DNA of 6,269 bases, taken from the NCBI GenBank assembly GCA_030691555.1, contig JAUYEB010000077.1, positions 1 through 6,269 on the forward strand, given 5' to 3'. The notes under the pieces were generated by a model. The model searched no databases. It saw nothing but the letters and a program-made list of their open reading frames with translations, and was not told the DNA's origin. The DNA comes from Candidatus Bathyarchaeota archaeon. Its GTDB lineage: Archaea > Thermoproteota > Bathyarchaeia > TCS64. Position numbers and translations under genes: made by a program. Shown here in pieces: positions 1-4,332 of the stretch (within the stretch, counting starts at the first letter, position 1; every line of letters starts with the position of its first letter).

Positions 1-229
1 TGTTCCTCGTGAGGCGGACGGGGCCCTCGGCGTCCCTGTGGAGCGCCCCGGTGGGGCATACATCCACGCAGATCGGGGTCGTGCAGTGCAGGCAGGTTAT
101 GGGGACGAGCACGCCGTCGCCGGTCTGGAGCATCTTCGCCCTGGGCTTGGAGTTGATGAACTCGCAGACCTTCTCGCACAGCTCGCACCCTATGCACTTT
201 TCCATGTCCACGATCTTCACCCTCGCCAT
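1..229 (-). CDS. 4Fe-4S dicluster ferredoxin-like protein (partial, runs off left edge)
   Basis: A small iron-sulfur electron-transfer protein, cytoplasmic by sequence. I translated 76 residues from ATG at 229 down to base 2; the C-terminus is outside the window. Two cysteine groups are visible: C12-x2-C15-x2-C18-x3-C22 (CIGCELCEKVC) and C46-x2-C49-x4-C54-x3-C58 followed by Pro (CLHCTTPICVDVCP). This arrangement is typical of the HycB/DmsB/NuoI-like ferredoxin fold, which often carries further clusters downstream, so the full protein may hold more than two. The start is supported by a GAGGTGA ribosome site 4 nt upstream. The gene begins 9 bp after the stop of the GltD-like flavoprotein, so the two are almost certainly co-transcribed and translationally coupled. 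By known family patterns it should shuttle electrons between that flavoprotein and an oxidoreductase, for example an aldehyde:ferredoxin oxidoreductase-type enzyme. That partner is inference. Confidence 0.88.
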   Translation of the reverse strand, partial: MARVKIVDMEKCIGCELCEKVCEFINSKPRAKMLQTGDGVLVPITCLHCTTPICVDVCPTGALHRDAEGPVRLTRN

Positions 230-233
230 CCTC

Positions 234-240
234 TCACCTC
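234..240 (-). promoter_or_regulatory. Shine-Dalgarno GAGGTGA of the ferredoxin gene, overlapping the upstream stop codon
   Basis: Reading the minus strand, GAGGTGA (240 to 234) lies 4 nt before the ATG at 229 and matches the archaeal anti-SD (complement of the 16S 3' end). The TGA stop of the upstream flavoprotein (241-239) overlaps it by two bases, a layout that favours termination-reinitiation coupling. Confidence 0.75.
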
Positions 241-1315
241 ATGCCGTGCCCCGTAGGTGCCTGTCCACCCAGCAGGCCGTCTTCAGGCCCGTCTGGTACG
301 CCCTGCCCACCTTGCTTATGCCCGTCGTTACGTCGCCCGTCGCGAATACCCTGCTCTTGGGCGACACGTACCTGTCGTTGACCTCTATCCCGCCCCACCT
401 GAGGGTCTTTATCTCCCGGTAGTCCTTGCCGAATGGCGGTGTGGGTATCTGGCCTATGCCCACGATTATGCTGTCGACGTCCTCGATGACCCTCTCTGTT
501 CCGGGGATCTGCTCCATCCTGAGGACGACGCCGTTCTTCACGTCGGCGTTGACGCTGATGACCTCTAGGGCCTCCACCTTTGTCTTGCCGAGGACGCGTT
601 TTATGACGGTCCTCTCGGTGTGTGTGACCCCCCTCCGCTTGAGCTTGTCAATCTCGTAGCTGCCCGAGGGGGCGTCGAGGCCGTTCTCAACCGATATTAG
701 GTTTATGCGACGCCCCTCCCCCGCGGCCTCCTGGGCGGCGTCCACGGCGACTAGCCCCGAGCCGACGACGGCGACGCTCCTCCCGAGCTTGATCATCTCC
801 CTCTTAGGCGCGAGGCCGAGCTCGTGCGCCTTGCTCCTGAAGAGGTATTCGAGGGCGGAGTGGATGCCCTTGAGGCCGGAGCCCTCGGCGGGGAGGCTCC
901 TAGACTTCCACGTCCCCGTGGCGATTATGGTCGCGTCGAACTCGTCGACCACCCTCTGTAGGTCGACGGTCTCCTTTGCGAGGTCGTCGCCGAGGATGCC
1001 CTCGCCGTCGGCGGTGACCTTGCAGGAGGTCTTGATCTCGACGCCGAAGGTCTCTTGGAGCTCCCTGCACCCCCGGAGGACCCGTTCCCTAGGTATGCGG
1101 GACTCGGGGATGCCGAAGACCATGATGCCCCCCGGCAGGGGGAGCCTCTCGTAGACGGTGACGTCGTAGCCCTTCCCGGTGAGGTAGCCCGCGGCTGCTA
1201 GCCCGGAGGGGCCCGCCCCGATTATGGCCACCCGCTTCCCGAGCCTCCGTGTGGGCCTCTCCTTCCCGTACATGAACGCGAAGCGCATGTAGCCTGAGGG
1301 GTCCACGGATATCAT
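239..1315 (-). CDS. GltD-like FAD/NAD(P)-dependent oxidoreductase (glutamate synthase small-subunit family)
   Basis: A 358-residue flavoprotein predicted to move electrons between NAD(P)H and an iron-sulfur partner. An N-terminal FAD Rossmann motif is visible (VAIIGAGPSGLAAAGYL, Gly33/35/38), followed by the GltD signature YERLPLPGGIMVFGIPESR at about 55-73. An ATG segment (IIATGTW) lies near 130-136, and a second, NAD(P)-binding motif VAVVGSGLVAVDAAQ lies at 181-195. The C-terminal FAD-contact motif FATGDV is at 324-329, followed by a GltD-type helix. It begins almost directly at the FAD domain: the roughly 130-residue N-terminal [4Fe-4S] domain of true GltD is absent. The downstream ferredoxin may replace that domain in trans. 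It is therefore unlikely to be glutamate synthase itself, and no GltB is visible here. The ATG at 1315 sits about 24 bp downstream of a TATA-like box, which suggests a leaderless mRNA. Such stand-alone GltD-like proteins occur beside aldehyde:ferredoxin oxidoreductases and other redox enzymes. The physiological substrate is unknown. Confidence 0.87.
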   Translation of the reverse strand: MISVDPSGYMRFAFMYGKERPTRRLGKRVAIIGAGPSGLAAAGYLTGKGYDVTVYERLPLPGGIMVFGIPESRIPRERVLRGCRELQETFGVEIKTSCKVTADGEGILGDDLAKETVDLQRVVDEFDATIIATGTWKSRSLPAEGSGLKGIHSALEYLFRSKAHELGLAPKREMIKLGRSVAVVGSGLVAVDAAQEAAGEGRRINLISVENGLDAPSGSYEIDKLKRRGVTHTERTVIKRVLGKTKVEALEVISVNADVKNGVVLRMEQIPGTERVIEDVDSIIVGIGQIPTPPFGKDYREIKTLRWGGIEVNDRYVSPKSRVFATGDVTTGISKVGRAYQTGLKTACWVDRHLRGTA

Positions 1316-1335
1316 AATGGCATCCCCCGAGTTGT

Positions 1336-1343
1336 ACTTAAAG
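1336..1343 (-). promoter_or_regulatory. TATA box for the GltD-like/ferredoxin operon (probably leaderless)
   Basis: The minus strand reads CTTTAAGT, an archaeal TATA-like box in a GC-rich setting. Its centre is about 24 bp upstream of the ATG at 1315. With the usual 25-27 bp from box to start site, transcription would begin at or next to the A of the start codon. No SD precedes this ATG, which agrees with a leaderless transcript. Confidence 0.55.
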
Positions 1344-1386
1344 TGCGCGCACCCACGCGGAGATGGGGGTGGTGGGCTCCGGTAAT

Positions 1387-1393
1387 CTTTATA
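1387..1393 (+). promoter_or_regulatory. TATA box of the tRNA-Val gene
   Basis: CTTTATA, followed by C, is centred about 33 bp upstream of the first base of the tRNA. That is the expected place for an archaeal TBP site giving a short 5' leader to be removed by RNase P. Confidence 0.6.
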
Positions 1394-1422
1394 CGATCCG
1401 TCCTAGGTATGGTGTGTTGGTC

Positions 1423-1498
1423 GGGCCGGTGGTCTAGTGGTTATGACATCGCCTTGACATGGCGGGAGTCGCAGGTTCGAATCCTGCTCGGCCCACCA
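1423..1498 (+). tRNA. tRNA-Val (anticodon GAC), CCA encoded
   Basis: A complete cloverleaf can be drawn by hand. The acceptor stem pairs GGGCCGG (1423-1429) with TCGGCCC (1488-1494), with one G-U at the base. The D arm starts GTC at 1432 and closes GAC at 1445-1447. The anticodon stem TCGCC (1449-1453) pairs with GGCGG (1461-1465) around the loop TTGACAT, placing anticodon GAC at 1456-1458, which reads Val codons GUC and GUU. The variable loop is five bases (1466-1470). The T stem GCAGG (1471-1475) pairs with CCTGC (1483-1487) around TTCGAAT. The discriminator is A1495 and CCA is encoded at 1496-1498. There is no intron. Confidence 0.96.
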
Positions 1499-1499
1499 C

Positions 1500-1510
1500 T
1501 TTTTCCTCTT
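1500..1510 (+). terminator. T-tract terminator after tRNA-Val
   Basis: Five consecutive T residues (1500-1504), then CCTCTT, begin two bases after the encoded CCA. Archaeal RNA polymerase terminates at such T runs without needing a hairpin. It also lies in the short gap between this tRNA and the converging gene on the other strand. Confidence 0.6.
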
Positions 1511-1560
1511 CACCATTAATCCCGACCTCGAAGAGGGCGTTCAACTCTACGACCGGGGTC

Positions 1561-1917
1561 CTAGTCTCTGAGTCGCTCACGCGCGCGTTCCTTGTATCCA
1601 TCGATATACTCGCGGGCGAACCTGTCCGCGTACCTCTCGGTCCCCCTGTGCCTGCCGCTGACCGACCTGAGGTGGTGATAGAACTCGTGCAGGATCAGGA
1701 ACGGGTCGGCCAACCCTTCGCTGCTCGCCACGTAGATGGTCTCCTTCTCGACAACGTAGCACCCCGAGACGTTGACGTTGCCCTTCGGGAGACCCACCCT
1801 GAGGCTCGGGACGTCAACGCCGTAGTGTTCGGCTAGGGACCCTAGTGCCTCCTCAGCGTCGTGGGTGAGGACAAGGTGAACAACCTTAGCCTTGAACACC
1901 CCATCAGCATCAGACAC
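1561..1917 (-). CDS. Small HExxH putative metallopeptidase, ImmA/IrrE-like
   Basis: An uncharacterised protein of 118 residues. The central feature is LILHEFYHHLRS, giving an HExxH zinc motif (H77, E78, H81) in a predicted helix. It is followed after 12 residues by E94 in ERYADRFAREY. That ExxADxFA pattern is where the third zinc ligand sits in ImmA/IrrE (DUF955) peptidases, so a gluzincin-type fold is plausible. The N-terminal half (about 10-70) looks like alternating alpha and beta segments without a signal peptide or membrane helix, so the protein should be cytoplasmic. The start is GTG at 1917; no in-frame ATG exists before the upstream stop, and only a weak G-rich SD is present. It converges on tRNA-Val and diverges from the GTPase gene, so it appears monocistronic. 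No DNA-binding partner gene of the kind that ImmA cuts is visible nearby. Substrate and activity are unknown; a minimal peptidase or a zinc-binding domain are both possible. Confidence 0.72.
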   Translation of the reverse strand: MSDADGVFKAKVVHLVLTHDAEEALGSLAEHYGVDVPSLRVGLPKGNVNVSGCYVVEKETIYVASSEGLADPFLILHEFYHHLRSVSGRHRGTERYADRFAREYIDGYKERARERLRD

Positions 1918-1961
1918 AGAGGGACCCCCGAGTACGTAGGTAACTTGAGTGCGAGGCGGCC

Positions 1962-1970
1962 AATATTAAG
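1962..1970 (-). promoter_or_regulatory. Probable TATA box for the HExxH gene
   Basis: The minus strand reads CTTAATATT, in an AT-rich pocket of the divergent intergenic region. Its centre is about 49 bp before the GTG at 1917, which predicts a leader of about 20 nt. Confidence 0.4.
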
Positions 1971-2054
1971 GGATGAGCCAATTAGGCCAAGTTTTATTCG
2001 GTGTAGCGTACTTCGGACTTCTTTACATCCTTAAATTTCTCGGCTGTGGGGGCT

Positions 2055-2061
2055 CTTAATA
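2055..2061 (+). promoter_or_regulatory. Possible TATA box for the DRG-like GTPase gene
   Basis: CTTAATA lies about 42 bp before the GTG at 2100, predicting transcription from about 2084 and a short leader that includes the ribosome site. A second AT-rich element, TTAAATTT at 2031-2038, would give a leader of about 40 nt and cannot be excluded. Confidence 0.35.
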
Positions 2062-2080
2062 GGCTCTCTCCCCGCTGTCT

Positions 2081-2090
2081 AGGTGGGTGA
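2081..2090 (+). promoter_or_regulatory. Ribosome-binding site of the DRG-like GTPase
   Basis: AGGTGGGTGA contains two partial anti-SD matches (AGGTG and GGTGA). GGTGA ends 9 nt before GTG at 2100, which favours that codon over the adjacent in-frame TTG at 2097. Confidence 0.5.
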
Positions 2091-2099
2091 CCCGGTTTG

Positions 2100-3263
2100 G
2101 TGACGAACCTCCCGCCGCAGGCCAAGGAGAAGTGGAACGAGGTCACCCTGACCCGCAACCCGGAGGAGAGGCTCCGCCTCATGGGGGAGTTCCTCAGCAT
2201 CGTCCCCAAGCACAAGGGGACGGACCGGATGGTCAGCCAGGTCAAGAAGCAGATGGCCACCCTCCGCGAGGAGATCGAGAAGAAGAAGCGGATGCCGAAG
2301 CCGGGCAGCGCTCCCACGTACTTCGTCCCCAAGGCAGGAGCCGCACAGGTCGCAGTCGTCGGCCCCACGAACGTTGGGCGCAGCAGCCTCCTACGCGCCG
2401 TAACCAACGCCCAGGTCGAGGTAACCCCCTACCCATACGGCACAAAGACACCCGTCCCCGGGATGCTCCCCTACAGGGACATCCAGTTCCAGCTAGTCGA
2501 GGTCCCCGCCCTCGTCGAGGGGAGCAGCGAGGGGCGCGCCGACGGCTTCATGAAGCTCAGCATGGCGCGCAACGCCGACGGCATCATCATCGTCGTCGAC
2601 GTCCGTGACGACCCCGCAGGCAACTTCCTCATGATCGCCCGGGAGCTGGCGAACAGCCGCATCCTCATCGCGAAGCCGGAGGGGGAGGTGGAGATCGAGA
2701 AGCGGGCGGGCACCCAGATACAGTTCCTCTGGGAGGGGGAGCTCTCCGGCTGCTCAACGGAGGACGTTATCGCCCTCCTCGGGGAGTACAAGATCAGGTC
2801 GGCCCTCGTAAGGGTCAGGGGGAGGGCGACCCTTGAGACCGTCGAGGACGCCATCTTCGGCAACGCCGTCTACCGCCCCACCCTCGTCCTCGCAAACAAG
2901 TCCGACCTCAGACCCGACCCCCGCACCATCGAGCAGCTCAGAATGGCCGCCGAGCCCCTCGAAGTCGTCGTCGCCTCCGCCGACCACACCCCAGACCTCG
3001 CCGCGACCCTCGGCGAGAGGCTCTTCAGGCTCCTGGACATAACACGCGTCTACACGAAGGAGCCGGGGAAGGAGCCAGCCAGGACCCCCATGGTCTACCG
3101 GGGCCCCGTAACGGTCGGGGAGCTCGCCCGGACGATCCACAACGACTTCTACCGGAACTTCAAGTACGCACGCGTCTGGGGCCCCGCTGCGAAGTTCCCA
3201 AACGAGAAGGTCGGCCTCGACAGGAGGCTCACCGACGGCACAATCGTCCAGCTATATACCTGA
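2100..3263 (+). CDS. DRG/OBG-like GTPase with C-terminal TGS domain
   Basis: A 387-residue cytoplasmic P-loop GTPase from GTG at 2100 (388 if TTG at 2097 is used). Domains in order: a charged helical N-terminus (about 5-65, including VKKQMATLREEIEKKKR); a G domain with G1 GPTNVGRS (88-95); a putative G2 threonine in YGTKTPVPGM (about 113-122); G3 region LVEVPALVEG (133-142); G4 NKSD (266-269), with a poor G5 near ASAD; then a TGS domain (about 316-387) with FKYARVWG and the KVGLDRRL segment typical of DRG proteins. DRG relatives bind ribosomes or RNA and act in translation. Two G motifs are atypical: the invariant P-loop Lys is Arg94, and G3 DxPG is ExPA. G4 and TGS are well kept, and the G3 neighbourhood with its DDP-containing strand resembles a divergent DRG-like branch rather than canonical DRG. 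GTP binding is likely but hydrolysis is uncertain. Transcribed alone as far as can be seen. Confidence 0.88.
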   Translation: MTNLPPQAKEKWNEVTLTRNPEERLRLMGEFLSIVPKHKGTDRMVSQVKKQMATLREEIEKKKRMPKPGSAPTYFVPKAGAAQVAVVGPTNVGRSSLLRAVTNAQVEVTPYPYGTKTPVPGMLPYRDIQFQLVEVPALVEGSSEGRADGFMKLSMARNADGIIIVVDVRDDPAGNFLMIARELANSRILIAKPEGEVEIEKRAGTQIQFLWEGELSGCSTEDVIALLGEYKIRSALVRVRGRATLETVEDAIFGNAVYRPTLVLANKSDLRPDPRTIEQLRMAAEPLEVVVASADHTPDLAATLGERLFRLLDITRVYTKEPGKEPARTPMVYRGPVTVGELARTIHNDFYRNFKYARVWGPAAKFPNEKVGLDRRLTDGTIVQLYT

Positions 3264-3289
3264 ATCATGCCTCTGGATGGCGACTCGCC

Positions 3290-3322
3290 CCGTTGAAACG
3301 GCTGTTCCCCGGCGTTCCGGGG
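3290..3322 (+). other. Two tandem small hairpins before the DUF4382 promoter
   Basis: CCGT-TGAA-ACGG (3290-3301) is followed by a perfect six-pair stem CCCCGG (3307-3312) with CCGGGG (3317-3322) around the tetraloop CGTT. They lie 27 bp after the GTPase stop and end 5 bp before a TATA box. They could mark the 3' end of the GTPase mRNA or an operator. No U-rich tract follows, so an ordinary archaeal terminator is not evident. Confidence 0.4.
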
Positions 3323-3327
3323 TGTCC

Positions 3328-3334
3328 CTTATAC
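3328..3334 (+). promoter_or_regulatory. TATA box of the DUF4382 gene
   Basis: CTTATAC is centred about 39 bp before the ATG at 3370. The usual spacing puts the transcription start near 3357, for a leader of about 13 nt that contains no convincing SD. Confidence 0.55.
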
Positions 3335-3369
3335 CCCACACGCCACGAACAATCAACCGTGAATAGGCG

Positions 3370-3900
3370 ATGAGTCAAACCAAGCTAATCCTGGGCATAG
3401 GGATACTGGTCGTCATAATAGGCGCCGCGTACTACTCGTACAACACGTTCGCCTCGGGCACGCTCGCGGTCAAGGTCACGGACCCGCCGAAGGACTGGGG
3501 CAACGCGACACACGTCTACATCCTCTACTCGGCCATAAGCGTCCACAGGGCGGGGGAGGGTAACGAGACCGGCTGGTCCACCGTCGTCCAGAGCGAGGGG
3601 TGGGTCAACCTCAGGGACGCCATAAACGCGACGAAGACCCTCGGCAGCGGCTCCCTCCAGCCCGGCACATACAACCTGATAAGGTTCGAGGTCAAGGAGA
3701 GCAAGGTCACCGTCGGCGGCCAGAACTACACCGCGACGGTGTCGAGCGGCAAACTCAACATAGCCATAGTCCAGGGTGGCGTCACCATAAACGCGGGGCA
3801 AACCTCTAGCGTCGTCGTCGACATCACCCCGAAGGTCGTAGGCTCCCCCACCCAGGGCTTCAGGGTGGTCCCGGCGGCCAAGGCCTTCCCACAGCCATAA
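3370..3900 (+). CDS. Membrane-anchored DUF4382 domain protein
   Basis: A 176-residue protein with one N-terminal hydrophobic segment (about 5-22, LILGIGILVVIIGAAYYS) directly after a Lys, typical of a signal anchor with the rest outside the cell. The exterior part (about 30-157) fits DUF4382, a beta-rich domain: it opens with GTLAVKVTDPPKDWGNATHV, has a GW segment near 68-69, the LQPGTYNLIRFEV strand near 96-108 and a final NAGQTSSVVVDITP strand (141-154). Four N-x-T sequons (N45, N65, N86, N119) suggest a glycosylated surface protein. There are no cysteines. The function of DUF4382 is not known; a cell-surface structural or binding role is inference. It has its own promoter, so it is probably a single-gene unit between the GTPase and the hairpin region. 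Confidence 0.85.
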   Translation: MSQTKLILGIGILVVIIGAAYYSYNTFASGTLAVKVTDPPKDWGNATHVYILYSAISVHRAGEGNETGWSTVVQSEGWVNLRDAINATKTLGSGSLQPGTYNLIRFEVKESKVTVGGQNYTATVSSGKLNIAIVQGGVTINAGQTSSVVVDITPKVVGSPTQGFRVVPAAKAFPQP

Positions 3901-3927
3901 ACCAGACCAATAACCGCCACCCCCAAT

Positions 3928-3940
3928 CTTCCCTTTTCTC
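3928..3940 (+). terminator. Pyrimidine-rich probable terminator after DUF4382
   Basis: CTTCCCTTTTCTC begins 28 bp after the TAA stop and is the most T-rich stretch in the local sequence. T/pyrimidine tracts act as intrinsic termination signals in archaea. Confidence 0.4.
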
Positions 3941-3968
3941 AGCCCCTTTGGGATAGGCGATTTACCTT

Positions 3969-4005
3969 CACCCGGCGCATATCCCGCGAGGGCGTATGCC
4001 GGGTG
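3969..4005. other. Strong imperfect inverted repeat / hairpin with GCGA tetraloop
   Basis: The outer stem pairs CACCCG (3969-3974) with CGGGTG (4000-4005), extendable by T3968-A4006. After a two-base bulge (3975-3976), GCATA (3977-3981) pairs with TATGC (3995-3999). After a small internal loop, CCC (3983-3985) pairs with GGG (3990-3992) around GCGA, a GNRA-type loop. This makes about 14 base pairs in 37 nt. It lies between the converging 3' ends of the DUF4382 gene and the PIN-domain remnant. It could be a bidirectional transcript end, a small structured RNA or a remnant of a repeat element. Confidence 0.55.
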
Positions 4006-4049
4006 ATGACCCTGATCGAGAAGTGCTTCCTCTGATCGATGGACGGTTT

Positions 4050-4286
4050 TCACTCAATCCAACGAACTTTGAGGCCCTGGATCTCATTGAAGTGAGGATC
4101 ATCCGAGATTATGGGGCAGTCTTCACGGATGGCCGTGGCGGCAATCGCCCCATCTGCCAGCGAGAAGTCGTGCCCGTGTCTCAGCTCCGCGCTCATCACC
4201 GCCAACTCACCGTCGAAGGGCACGACGGCGAAGTCCCTCTCCATGATGGCGCAGCGGAGCCTCGCCACCTCCCATTCCCCACCCAT
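4050..4286 (-). pseudogene. C-terminal half of a VapC-like PIN-domain toxin (probable remnant)
   Basis: The 78-residue frame matches the second half of a VapC PIN ribonuclease: VVPFDGELAVMSAELR, then SLADGAIAATAI carrying acidic D45, then IISDDPHFNEIQGLKV carrying D63. Full VapC proteins are about 125-140 residues. The first half, with the first catalytic Asp (DTS-type motif), is missing. On the same frame just upstream of ATG 4286 a TAG (4298-4296) is preceded by codons for FEVK, which looks like the VapC segment holding the second acidic residue (Glu). This suggests a nonsense-interrupted, 5'-truncated gene rather than a new start. Beyond about 4310 the similarity stops, where the start region of the GH172 gene lies on the other strand. 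A GAGGTGA at 4307-4301 would be 14 nt from the ATG, too far for a good SD. Codons such as GAT, GAA, AAT and CGT are more frequent than in neighbours. No VapB antitoxin is visible. It should be inactive as an RNase if expressed. Confidence 0.68.
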
Positions 4287-4294
4287 ACGCGCAA

Positions 4295-4302
4295 GCTATT
4301 TC
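4295..4302 (+). promoter_or_regulatory. Weak candidate TATA element for the GH172/isomerase operon
   Basis: GCTATTTC is centred about 35 bp upstream of the ATG at 4333 and would give a leader of only a few nucleotides. There is no SD before this ATG, so near-leaderless translation would fit. The match to a TATA consensus is poor. Confidence 0.28.
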
Positions 4303-4332
4303 ACCTCAAACCCCCAATCTAACCCGATCAAC

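Noticed and set aside
9..568. Plus-strand frames across the ferredoxin and flavoprotein genes
   Set aside because: They are shadows of minus-strand genes with cysteine-cluster and Rossmann motifs.
1423..1510. tRNA-Val 3' end as an integration (att) site for a mobile element
   Set aside because: I found no second copy of the tRNA 3' end in the window and no integrase gene.
2087..3042. Overlapping plus-strand frames inside the GTPase gene (173 and 69 codons)
   Set aside because: They are Arg/Pro/Ser-rich out-of-frame translations of a well-supported gene.
3969..4039. CRISPR-like or tandem repeat array
   Set aside because: There is one hairpin and one pair of 8-bp repeats, with no regularly spaced repeat-spacer units.
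3385..4053. Minus-strand 222-codon frame opposite the DUF4382 gene
   Set aside because: Composition is biased (Gly, Val, Arg, Asp), no domain is visible, and the plus-strand frame has a membrane anchor, domain motifs and a promoter.
4111..4332. N-terminal extension of the GH172 frame by 74 residues from ATG 4111
   Set aside because: The extra residues are Ser/Ala-rich, read the PIN remnant backwards, and contain nothing like a signal peptide or domain. DUF2961 similarity begins just after ATG 4333.
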